A DNA stretch of 64,000 bases from Grifola frondosa (Eukaryota; Basidiomycota; Agaricomycetes; Polyporales; Grifolaceae), in the NCBI GenBank assembly GCA_001683735.1, contig LUGG01000038.1, forward strand, positions 310,001-374,000, given 5' to 3'. The stretch's first letter is position 1. Each line of letters starts with the position of its first letter. Of the stretch, positions 20,464 to 30,569 are shown piece by piece. The notes under the pieces are model-generated. The model did no database searches and was not told the origin of the DNA. It saw only the letters and a list, made by a program, of their open reading frames with translations. Both the position numbers and the translations under genes were made by a program.

Positions 20464-20936
20464 CATACCAACCGGCAGCAAGCGAGCTTTGGAAAAAAGT
20501 GGGAAAAGACCGTCAACTGGAATACCGAAGGACCGCAGACAAATGGAATGAAAAAGGACCCCCGGTCGCCGTGCAACAGCTGTAGGCATTTATGTGATGT
20601 TTCCTCTGACATGCTGATCTCCGTGTTAGGGTTGCTGATGAGCAATTGTCGGACATGTGTGCGAAATTTGCTCGAATGGTGAAGAGGCAAACGAACGCAA
20701 ACATCTTCATGTTGACCGGACATCAGGATAGTGCCGGTGACATGGTGGTGATGTGGTAGGTCACCGAAATAAATGATCAAGCATGGATAATAACGAGACA
20801 ACAGTCACGACTTCAACGACAAATACAGTAAGATAGGGCAAAAATTTATCAACACCTTTCCTAAATGGGCCACCAACACCTATGCATGCTGGGTGAAATT
20901 CACCCGGAAGTCCTTCAGTGCGTAAGACCATGTCTG
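20464..20936. other. Gene-free stretch after the chromovirus
   Basis: No coding frame with support. It should contain the target-duplicate flank of the chromovirus (CATAC at 20464-20468), but the partner cannot be checked because the left end of the element is missing. Confidence 0.5.
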
Positions 20937-22850
20937 ATGGCCGGCAACTCTGACAGTGAACCGACAGATGTGGATGAGGAGGATGAGAGTTCAGACGATG
21001 ACGCCGATCTCCGTCTGAAACTTTTGAGGCCGAAGCCCATTCCATACCCGTTCAACTGTGATGCAACAGGGGTACCTATCATTCCGGTTTCTGTGGAGCT
21101 TAACCTGCTAGATCTACAAAACTTTATTAGGACCTTCATCACCATTCATTGGAGTGAGTTAAGATCAAACACTGGGGTTCAGCACTAACATGACCTGAAT
21201 GTAGATCTAGCCTGTGGAACCACATCATGAAAGGTCCCATGGGATAGGTTGAATCACGATGGATTCCACCAGTTTGTTGAATTGGGATCACTTCCAGAAG
21301 GAATAAATATCACCGATCCATCGAAGATCAAGAAGGACAACGCTGAGCATCTGCTCGCGCATTGGCAAGGTCGCCAAACACAAGCTGACGTGAACTTTGT
21401 GTTTCGGTTCACGCATGTCATTGTGAATGCTGAGAGGAGGATTGCCCAGTATGGGAGTGAGGGAAGTAGCGATGAGGCCGATGACAAAGACCCAAACAAG
21501 ACTCCCAGGAATGCCGGGGGTATCGGGAGTGCAGGACCTAGAGCAAGAAAAGGGAAGGGATGGATGACCATTGTCTCGGACAGTGATGAGGATGAAGAAT
21601 CAGTCCGATCACCACCGCAGTCATCGTCAGGACCGGTATTGGATGAATCTCCGATTATGAAAAGGCCGGAGAAAGATATTCGTTCGGCGAAAGACCAGCC
21701 TCCATCCTGGGCTGGAGACAATGTTTGGAGGCGGGGCCTTTTCTTGAGTTCTCTGTCCCAAGAGGCCTTTTATCAGACCCTGATTAGGGTTATTTTGGAG
21801 AAATCGGTATGAGCACCAAATTTTATTGGTAAATAGAAATCGGTGTTGATTTATTTCCAGGGACCATTAAATATTCATATGACCGATGACACTCCAGGAA
21901 AGACATGGGCCGATTGGAGCTATGATCATGCTTGGCTCCTGCAGGAATTTCATCAGAGTTCAAATGGCATCCTGGAGATAATGGAATTCTGGTCGAGACT
22001 TATTGAGGCATGGAAAATTGGGAGAAGATTGTTCGGTCTCCAAGACATCGTTCAGGCGGCATTAACATGTGGACTTATCCTTCGTGACCTACACCGGTCA
22101 CAATTTTCATTCATCGACCCTGATGATATGGCCTCCAATGTTCCCGGTCATGTGTCGAGCACGGTGCATGGATTCGAAAATATTACCATCATCGCCGAGC
22201 TGTGTGGAAAGCTCATTCGGCTTTGGGTTGAACTAGACAACCCCGAGGATGATGTCCACCAGTCTTCCGACCAGGACCTTCCCCTGGTTGCTGCTCCTTC
22301 CCATACTCAGCTTCCAAATCCCAATGGTGCAATGGATGCCTTCGGCCCACTTATATCAGACTTCAGCAGGGCATTCGAGTCCATATCCTCAGCACCATTG
22401 AATACAGCTGGAGCTGTGGCCTCTCCGCATCTGCCCATGGCAAATGAATCTCCAATTGTGCAGTCCAACTGATCAATAACACCCACCCGGATGGGGAGCT
22501 CCGAAGGACCAATGATTTCAAGGGAGAAATCACCTGAAATCATTGCAAGGAGGCTTCGTAGTCAGAAGTCACCTGCAGCACCTGTGCAAAAGGCCGTGGC
22601 AAAGACCGTCCCACAAAAGAGAAAACAAAATGTGGTGCCGGAAGTCGAGATACCATCGGTGAAGAGTCGACGAGTAGCCGAAGGGCCGAGGAAAGCCGGC
22701 ATGGTGACCCGGAGCACTACGAGGGAGAAGAAGATCGTGACCCGAAGCATGGCAGCAGCGACCGGTGCAAAGGTCCTTGCACCGATGGAAATGGCTGGCA
22801 GTAAAAATAAGGGGAGGGGTAAACCCAGTAAAAGAGGTAGACGAAAGTAG
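20937..22850 (+). pseudogene. Repeated-family gene A, two in-frame TGAs
   Basis: Exons 20937-21153, 21205-21806 and 21861-22850 join in phase to 603 codons. The N-terminus is strongly acidic (EPTDVDEEDESSDDDADL), followed by VELNLLDLQNFIRTFITIHW, a helical region with LAHWQGRQ, and a Ser/Glu-rich linker (SDSDEDEES). Exon 3 carries WADWSYDHAWLLQEFHQSS and ends in a basic, nuclear-type tail rich in Arg, Lys and Pro. Two TGAs interrupt an otherwise open frame: 21228-21230 (TCA-TGA-AAG) and 22470-22472 (AAC-TGA-TCA). Both fit CGA>TGA. I do not recognise a catalytic domain; the family recurs in mushroom genomes. If the stops are real, only the first ~75 residues are made. Confidence 0.5.
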
Positions 22851-23234
22851 AACTACGCTCTTTTAGGTCATCTGGATTTACATGGACTATAGTCGGGTCA
22901 TAATGTGTTCGGTGGATTATGACCACACCGATGGCCGAGTGTTGAAAATGGTATTGTAACTGACTCTGAGAGTGACACTCTACAGATATCATCTGGCATC
23001 TCACCCATGCTGTGATGTTAGTTTTACCCAAGTGCCATTTGTATCAGCTAGTCAATTGCCCAGTCCAGCAGGAAGGTGTTGACTATGCAATGAACCAGAC
23101 AGTACAAAGTGAACTAAATTGAGTAAGACATCTAGCATGTGTGATATATAGATAAATACAATGTCAAAGTCAACCGGCCATATGCTCTGAATGTAAAGCA
23201 CATCAAGGCCGAGCATAGGACCGACGGTGTCTAA
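22851..23234. other. Intergenic stretch between convergent genes A and B
   Basis: About 380 bp without coding signal. Both neighbours end here, so it should hold two 3' ends. Confidence 0.5.
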
Positions 23235-24350
23235 CTACTCAGCATCCGGCGATCGGTCACGGTTTGGGAGGATGTTCCAGTGATCCAGGTCATCCTCATA
23301 CTCCCTCCAAACCTCATTGATTCCATGCCAGTCCACCAGTTGTTCAGTCAATGCCGGATTTTGACGCACCATGAACTCCACTGAATCAGTACTCATTCCG
23401 TTGCCCCGGAATTGAATCATCTGCCTGATCCTCATCAACTCTGCATCCCAGTTGCCTACTCGAACGAGGTTGCGCCGGGACCATTGCAACGACTCGGCTC
23501 GAAGGCGCAAAGTTATGATATTGGGAAAGGACCTCCCCTCAGTATCGCCGAGGTTCATCCACACTGGATGGACTTCGTGGATCCACCGCTGCATGCTCTC
23601 CTCCATGTCTCCCCGTTCCAACACCATGGTTGCGTCCGCGGGTGCAAGGCCGATCACCGAGGAGGTGGTGACCGGCATCTGACGTGGCCCGGTGGTGGTT
23701 GCAATGAATTCCGTATATCGTGCTGATGATGATTGTGACTCTAATCGAAGAAAGAGGATGGTCATTTTGCTCACCTTGGGAATACTCATCGTCAGTGTCC
23801 TCCTCGGCGGCACACTAGCGGTATGACCTTCGGTGATTGAAGCAACGATCGGTGCCTCAACACCGGAGGTGTCAGTGGCCATGGCTTCGGCATTTGATGA
23901 AGGTACCGGGGTGCGAGTGGAGGGTGGTATATTTTCGACTCGGAGGTCGAGTGTTGATAACTCCCCACTGGCGACACCTGAAGTCACAGGCACAGGAGGA
24001 AGTTGAGCAGTGTCAACAGGTAGATCATCACCGGGACGATCCATCGGCGATCGGGCATGGCCACTGCCAGAGTTTGAGTCTCAAAGGGACTCATCTTCAT
24101 CGCTCTCCTCAGCGATCGGCACAACATCAGGTCCGGCATTGGCAGGAACACTGTCTTCATGAGCCGGCACAGTGGCATAGTCCTGATGGGAGTCGGAATC
24201 CCAGAGCTCAGGATCCTCATCCTCCTCGGCATCCTCGGTGATAGGCGCATTGGCACCGGGGTCAAGGGCCATGTGCTGGTCTGAAGGAGAATCGGGCCAG
24301 TCATCTACATCCATTTCTGGTAGGACAAAAATGTTAGCAGGCAGCTTCAA
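23235..24350 (-). pseudogene. Repeated-family gene B, one in-frame TGA
   Basis: A single minus-strand frame runs from an acceptor-like CTACCAG near 24330 to a stop at 23235, interrupted once by TGA at 24083-24081 (CTT-TGA-GAC; CGA would fit). The first part is acidic (AEEDEDPELWDSDSH, EESDEDES). The second part has a Ser/Thr/Pro linker and then a helical C-terminal domain with MQRWIHEVHPVWMNLGD, LRLRAESLQWSRRNLVR, LVDWHGINEVWREYEDD. A small upstream exon ending in CTCAG at about 24434 may supply the start; its phase is not settled. No domain is recognised. The gene is divergent from gene C (start 24760). Confidence 0.45.
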
Positions 24351-24759
24351 TATCGATGTCTTCAGACAATACCGGTGGACATTCTATTTTAAGGCATCAT
24401 TAGAAGGCCGGGAGATCATGTGAACGCCGCATACCTGAGGAGTTTCTGTGGCTTGGTCTGAAGCAAACTGATAAAAACAACTGTGAAATCAAGAGTTGGA
24501 AATGTAAATGGGGACTGACTTTGGTTGATTTAGCTGATGACAGTACACGGAGAGGACCTAGATGTGGGAGGTTCTAAGTGTCTCACTTGATATTTTATGT
24601 CATCAGCTCGTCTCGACTATTTGCGGCATAGCGTTCCAGTCACGTGATCATCTGTCCAACAGCCTCATATAGGCCGACGCGTTTCAACGGTGTCCATCCC
24701 TTTCCCTCTCACACTGAACTAGCGCCCACCAGCTTCCCAGCCAGTCTAATTATTCGATC

Positions 24760-27700
24760 ATGTCCGAGACCTCCACCCCAATTGACATCGCCGCTGAGTT
24801 CTGCAAGTTGGACGTCGTCGCAGCTCGTTTGTGCCGAGAGTTTGAGACGCGCCCGAACGCCGACGCCGTACAGTTTGCGGCCTTCGAGAAGAAATGGTGG
24901 AAGGAGTTGGTATGTTTCCCATATCTATCACTTGAAGGCCGTTGCTGATTGCACACTATTATAGCAAACCTTGTATGTGAACGCCGGGAAGATTAGGGAT
25001 AAGACCAACCAATGGTGGTCTGTCCCCTACCTTCTGCTCAGCGGCATCACCGAGGCTCAAAATTCGAAGTGCTTGCAGCTCCCACGTGAGCTCAAGAATG
25101 TCACTGTCAATGATGAGAGGATTTCGGTGAGCAAGTGGTGGCCAATGGCACGTCCAGAGCCCCCGGTGATTGAAGGTGAGTGCTTCAACTTTTGATTAGC
25201 ACATGGACTCACCAGCACTGATTGATACAGAGAACACCAAGTCGACAGCTCCACCCAGGCGTCTGCTGCTCAGCAAGCCACTGAGGGTAACGTGCATGGC
25301 TCCATACCCCCTCAATCGACCCCTCAACACACCGCAGACGTTGAGGTACGTGGCCCGTTGGTTGTAGTGAAGCCAGGTAAGCATTTATGTCCGGAGTTCG
25401 GTGCTACATGCTCATGGTTCACAGTCGGACCCTCGGTCATTGAAGGTATTTGTTTCCATTTCAGACTAGAATATCAATTGAATGCTTGAAATGATTTAGA
25501 CACCACCCCGTCGACGGCTCTCACTGAGGCGTCCGCTGCCAAGCAAACTGCTGAGGACAATTTGCAGGGTCCAGCAGGCCCCGAACCAACCCCTCAACTC
25601 ACAACAGACGTTGAGGCACGTGGTCCGTTGATTGCAGTGAAGCCAGGTAAGATTTTATGTCTGGCATTTGGCATTAGATACTGATGGTCAACAGTTGGAC
25701 CCTCGGACGTTGAAGGTACGCATTTCCTTTTTCAGACTAGAATATTTAATTCTATGCTTACTTGAAATGATGTAGATACCACCCAGTCGCACGCTCCCGC
25801 TGAGCAGTCTGTAGCCGAGCAGGCAACGGTCACACATGCATATAGCCCTGGAGGCCCATACTCATTTGCTGCACGTGGTGGATTTACAACACAGCATGAG
25901 TCATTCGGTATTCCTGCCACTGAGAAGCCTGGTGAGCAATCACATCCGGCATTCGGCATTGCATGCTAATAGTTAACAGCCGGCATCTCAGCAGAGGCTG
26001 CCGAACGCCGGCGCACCGAGCTCGCAGCATTACGACAGAAGAGAAAGCCGAAAGCACAAGCTCAGCCAGTGGATGTGATCGATGTGGATGCAGACGGAGA
26101 TGAAGGTACGGTTTATTTTTATATGATATGTCATTTGATCTTCTGACCATAGCCAGATATCACGACCACTACTGCAATGCCTGTGCCATCTGGCAAACGT
26201 GCACGAGTGACAAGCGAGAAGGAGGAGAGCAAGGCGAAGAAGCCCAGATGGTCATCTCACCATCGCCGGATGTGGAGATTGTCGAGGTCATGTCGAGGAA
26301 AGGAAAGAAGAAGGTCGTTGATGTCGAGATGCAGGAGGAGGGACAGGACAATGCAGGTGAGGTCTCTGCACCAGTTGTCGTTCAGGAGCAGGCCGCGGAC
26401 ATCGAGATGACGAAGGAAGCGGAGGGCAATGCCAATGCCGAAGATGTGGCAGTCGCTGCACCAGAGAAAACCACGGACGTGGAGATGCGGGATGAGACTA
26501 CAGCCACAGTGGAGAAGAGGAAGGCCAATGTGACGACACCCAGGGCCAGAAGTGAGTGAGCATGTCACTCAGCATGTCCGATACTGAGATGTTTTCAGGA
26601 GGTCGTTCTGGGAAGAAGACCGGAGGCAGGTGCAAAGTGAAGTCGCCAGAAGAGGTTCCTGAGGAGGCCGAAGCCATGGCCGTGGACAACGCCGAGGCCG
26701 GTGCGCCTCCACCTCCCACCAACGCCGAGCCTGGTATTGCTGCACCGGCTGCCACCACCGAGGCTGCCGCCGGTGGGTCATCACAGAACGCCGAGATCGT
26801 CATCCCATCGGACGAGGATCTTATGGATCTGTATTCATTATGGGTCTCGGTGCGTGTCCTTCTTCCACATATGTTTACATTGCTTATCCATGAATAGGAG
26901 ATACGATGCAATAAATGCAACCGTGAAAACAAGGTTTGCTACCTGATCATGGGAACGAAATCGGTCGCTTGCACCTATTGCCGTGCCCAGAAGATCTGCT
27001 GTAGTCTAAAGCCTCCGGCAGCAGAATCAAAATTCCTTGGTGGGGACAAGGAGGCACAACAGAAGGCGCAGACTGAAGCCAGGCTCCAAGGCGAGCGCAA
27101 GCATGTATCTCCCCTCACTCGTCAGCCGAACTGGGAGGCATACCTTCAGAGGGGACTTTACAACCTGGACGAGAAGGCGAGGATCAATCGTGAGGCGAAG
27201 AAGGCCGCCAAGGCCAGTGGGAAGGTGACGAAGGCTGTGGAGGGCAGTGGAAGGCGACGAAGGCCACGGAGGGTAGTGGGAAGGCGACGAAGGCCGCGAA
27301 GGGCGGTGGGAAGGCGACGAAGGCCGAGGAGTCCATGCCGAAGGTGACGAAGTCAAAGAAGACCCGTGCGCCAAAGGCCACTAGTGAGTAATGACCTTTT
27401 CCTCATGTTCAAAACCATCATGGCGCAGCTTACATCCTCGTCCCACCACGATCAGTCAAAGCATTGCCACGCATGGGTGATAAGTCCATCCCGAAAAAGG
27501 TCGCCACCGGCTCTGGGCCTTCGGTGCAACCCCCTGCCGATCTTCACCGGTGCTCGAACGATCAAACCGGTCGCCATCAGAGGTCACTGCTTTGCCTCAA
27601 GAGACTCCTTCGCCTATCGCTGAACAAGTAGCAGGGTCTGTGGACCCAGCTCAACCTCTGCAATGGATGAAGATCAGCAAGAAGACCGGCGCAATGACTG

Positions 27701-28311
27701 TCGAGGACCAACCGCGCCGGACATTCTTCGAGCTGGACCACGCTGCCAATTCGGACAACTCGTCGCCTTCAAGGGAGCACGAGACCACTCCAGAGCCAGT
27801 CCCACTCTCCCCTAGCACTGTCGTCCGTCACGCGCAATCGGATGCTGTGAAGCACGAATGCCGACACACTTGGCTCGTCACGAAGGCATTGACGAACTTC
27901 ATGCAAATCACCGAAGGCCTTGGCACCGATCGAGACCTCAGTGAGCAGTTCGGGGATATGCTCGCCATCCCGAGGGACCTCTTATACCTCAAATGCCAGT
28001 TGGATGACCAGAAGTCTGAGATGGCCAACATGGCTTCGCGGGCTGCAAAAAGTGCTCGCGATGCGGGCAAGTTCAACGACAAACTCGACCGAATTGTCGC
28101 CTATGTCCAAGAGGCCTCGGAGATGCTCCTGAAGGTGGACGAGTCACAAAAGGCCCAAAAGGCTTTGACCGACAGCCAGATCGCCAAAGCGTTGGGCCGT
28201 ATTCAAGCCCTGGAGGAGATGAACACTGGCCAGCTCACCGTGGTGGAGACCATCCAACAGCAGATGTCGGCCCTGGTCTTGGCCAACCAGAAGGTCGGAA
28301 GCGCCGGGTGA
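24760..28311 (+). CDS. Repeated-family gene C: Zn2Cys6-like cluster and coiled coil
   Basis: A many-exon gene starting MSETSTPIDIAAEFCKLDVV. Exons read in phase: 24760-24909, 24965-25175, 25233-25376, 25425-25445, 25500-25646, 25695-25715, 25776-25931, 25980-26105, then 26135/26151-26551, 26599-26849 and 26898 onward. Exon 2 has NAGKIRDKTNQWWSVPYLLL. The middle is a low-complexity acidic and Pro/Ala linker built from duplicated exons. Exon 26898 has C-x2-C-x6-C, ten residues, then C-x2-C-x6-C (26907-27003), the spacing of a fungal Zn2Cys6 DNA-binding cluster. The last segment (27550-28311) is helical with a coiled coil (SEMANMASRAAKSARDAGKF, QALEEMNTGQLTVVE). Frame breaks occur near 26245, inside the 27.2-kb repeat and near 27540. 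The protein may be a nuclear DNA-binding one; this copy may be decaying or misread. Confidence 0.5.
25233..25980 (+). repeat. Exon-pair duplication inside gene C (period ~270 bp)
   Basis: Units 25233-25499 and 25500-25775 each contain a ~145-nt exon, a ~48-nt intron, a 21-nt exon (phase-1 GGACCCTCGG core) and a following ~54-60-nt intron, with high similarity in introns as well as exons. The exon and intron at 25776-25979 are a third, more diverged and truncated unit. Confidence 0.8.
27213..27360 (+). repeat. Five 30-bp tandem repeats; one copy lacks a base
   Basis: Units at about 27213-27241, 27242-27270, 27271-27300, 27301-27330 and 27331-27360 share AAGGCGACGAAGGCC or close variants. Read in the expected frame each unit codes for ten residues like SGKATKATEG. 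The second unit has GTGG where the others have GTGGG, so it is 29 bp and throws the downstream copies into an Arg-rich frame that ends at a stop near 27350. Confidence 0.85.
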
Positions 28312-28872
28312 TGGGCAAGGCGGCCATCCCTCAAGAGATCTCGCTGGTGAACCATCGAGTTCCGGTCTGCCATCGGGTTCCAGCGATGGTGCTGGGTCGT
28401 CAGGAGGGCAGGCTGCGTAGAAGGCCGGAGGGCGAATCATCGGTGCGAAGGACACTGACCGTCATCTCTCCTTATGCATATGCATCCCTCATTAGCTGTA
28501 CTCGTATTCCTTTTGTAACACATTAAAAAATGGGACTTTTCATTTCTTTCGTTTCTCGGCCCTCGGCGTGTTCTCAAATGAGGTATAGTAAGCAGTGGTG
28601 CGCATGTCGGCCATCGGCTCAGACGGATGCTGAAGGTCTTCGGTCACAGCGCTCGGCCCTCGGGTTTTAATGATGTCCAAGTGCACAAGTTTGTTCTATG
28701 ACCTATGACCATACAAATCTATATTCAAATGTCATGATCCTGTAACACTGAGGTGTTACATTCACAATCTTGAGCTGTTGTCATAAACCCAGCAATCACA
28801 CCGCTTTGTATGCCTCGGCGTTGGCCTCGGGCTCCATCCGTCCCACCTTATGTTACTATGTCACTAACAAGC
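28312..28872. other. Gene-free stretch upstream of the gag-only element
   Basis: 3' flank of gene C. It contains several CTCGGC-rich words (CTCGGCCCTCGG near 28556 and 28653) but no coding frame with support. Confidence 0.5.
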
Positions 28873-28877
28873 ATAAG

Positions 28878-29086
28878 TGTTGCAACTGCGCTGTCCGGAT
28901 GGGGGAAATATTATGTATAGTTCTCTATAGTTTGCAGGGAAATCCCCTGCTTATATACATACAGACTCTTGTATCCAGAACTTACTAGATAATACTTAAT
29001 ATTCTATCGCTTACTCAGCTCCTAACCCGAACATTCGATAACCTTCTCGGAGATGCCGGATTGGGCCTCTCCGCCCAATTCCAACA
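28878..29086 (-). repeat. 3' LTR of the gag-only element
   Basis: 209 bp, TGTTG...CAACA. It includes a hairpin-capable GCAGGGAAATCCCCTGC. It appears identical to 30136-30344. It is the 3' LTR because gag reads on the minus strand. Confidence 0.9.
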
Positions 29087-29292
29087 CTCCCCCGCAAGAC
29101 GGCATCTCCATATGCCACCTCCCATAAATCCTTCCAAATGTTGTAAGAGCTACCTGCTCACAAGGAAGAGCACCTGCTACCATTCCACTGGGTCACCTGA
29201 CCATTACAACAGAGCACCTGCTCCGAAGGTAAACCCTAAATCCCAAATTCCTAACCCTAATTCCGTTTCCATACTAAAATATGTAATCATCA

Positions 29293-30055
29293 TCAGCAAT
29301 ATATGAGGTTTGTTTGCTCCGAATTATTTGTCTGTCGATTTGGGCAGTCACGCGAGATGTGACCTTTCTTGCCGCAAGTGTAACATTCGATGTCGCGCTT
29401 CCACGGTCGGCTCCCCCGGGAAATGTTATTTCCCTTTTTGGCAATTAACGCCTCCGCCACCTCATGGTTTGTGCCTCCTCGCCGACCTTCTTCATCGACT
29501 AATGCTCCCGTAACATCAGCAATTTTCATCTCCTCCTTTGATGCCGTAAGTGTTCCCGCAATATTCGACCAACTTTCTCCAAGATTAAAAATAAGGACAT
29601 CTGTAATATCCTCATCCGAAAGTTTGACTCCGATGGACTTGACGCGCCGCGAGATCGGTAACGCCGCTTATGTAATTGCGAATTGGTCGCTCGGTGTCAT
29701 GTCTGAAATTGAAGAATTGCCTCTTCAGTACGATTCGATTAGCGCGGGAATTCTTCTCGTAGACGCCGGCAAGCGCTGCCCATGCTGCCGGACCATCGGC
29801 ACTATCCCGGATGTAACCATACTGGCTCGGATCGACCGTGAGACCTATGGCCGTAAGCGCCTGCTCTGCTTTTGCCGCATAATCGCTCAACTCCTCTGTC
29901 TTCAACTTGGACTTGTCAACTTTTCCTGTTGTGACATCCCAGCAGCTAAGCCTTCGCAGGACCATGGAAATTGCAAATTTCCAATCATGATAATTGTCCG
30001 CAGTAAGCTTTGGGACGGAATTAAGTAGGCTGCTGCCCGATAAGGAAATCGACAT
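29293..30055 (-). CDS. Copia-type gag with zinc knuckle, one frame break
   Basis: Starts MSISLSGSSLLNSVPKLTAD followed by NYHDWKFAISMVL, the opening of copia gag polyproteins (UBN2-like), and continues through YGYIRDSADGPAAWAALAGVYEK and IRNYISGV. The frame then changes near 29645, and the second frame continues with IGVKLSDEDITDVLIFNLG and SWSNIAGTLTASKEEM to a CCHC zinc knuckle, CYTCGKKGHISRDC, near the C-terminus. The stop is at 29293. Total length is about 255 residues, a complete gag without pol. The break is a one-base change in a GCGGCGCG run and could be a sequencing error or a real lesion. Gag would form the particle that carries the element RNA. Confidence 0.75.
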
Positions 30056-30118
30056 CGCCAGATAAGGAATGTGAGAGCGAGATAAGATTAAAGCTAGAGT
30101 CCGAGGTTTACAGTATGA

Positions 30119-30135
30119 GCGCAGGGCTCATAACC
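30119..30135 (-). promoter_or_regulatory. Primer-binding site for a half initiator tRNA-Met
   Basis: The plus strand here reads GCGCAGGGCTCATAACC, directly abutting the 5' LTR end at 30136. This equals the anticodon stem-loop part of fungal initiator tRNA-Met (CAT anticodon included), ending inside the anticodon loop. So the minus-strand RNA would pair with a 5' tRNA half, as known for Drosophila copia, not with the tRNA 3' end. Confidence 0.75.
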
Positions 30136-30344
30136 TGTTGCAACTGCGCTGTCCGGATGGGGGAAATATTATGTATAGTTCTCTATAGTTTGCAGGGAAA
30201 TCCCCTGCTTATATACATACAGACTCTTGTATCCAGAACTTACTAGATAATACTTAATATTCTATCGCTTACTCAGCTCCTAACCCGAACATTCGATAAC
30301 CTTCTCGGAGATGCCGGATTGGGCCTCTCCGCCCAATTCCAACA
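30136..30344 (-). repeat. 5' LTR of the gag-only element
   Basis: 209 bp, TGTTG...CAACA, apparently identical to 28878-29086, followed by the ATAAG target duplicate (30345-30349). It should hold the promoter for gag on the minus strand. Confidence 0.9.
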
Positions 30345-30569
30345 ATAAGTGTACCCAAATACTGCTTACTTTGTTTGGGGCATCCATCCCGATTTTTGGG
30401 AGAGTCACATTCTGGCCGGACCACTTTCACAGGTATGCTCTCATTCCGGCCGGACCATGATGACAGCTAAATGCACCCATCCGGCCGGGACCGGCTCGCC
30501 TGTGAAGACAGGTTTTGCCGAACACCGGCTGGCCTTTATCAACAGACTGGTCCGACTGAAAGGTGTGGC

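Larger units (their letters stand above)
28878..30344 (-). mobile_element. Gag-only Ty1/copia-type LTR element (TR-GAG-like), 1467 bp
   Basis: Two LTRs of exactly 209 bp (28878-29086 and 30136-30344) appear identical base for base and begin TGTTG and end CAACA. The element is bounded by a 5-bp target duplication ATAAG at 28873-28877 and 30345-30349. Its 1049-bp interior encodes only gag on the minus strand. A primer site lies next to the right-hand LTR (30119-30135) and a purine tract GCGGGGGAG (minus strand) next to the left-hand LTR (29087-29095). There is no protease, integrase or reverse transcriptase, nor room for one. Identical LTRs imply a recent insertion, so enzymes must come from a partner element elsewhere. 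Confidence 0.85.

Noticed and set aside
29233..29265. CCCTAA words resembling telomere repeats
   Set aside because: Only two or three isolated words inside the gag-only element, not a tandem array.
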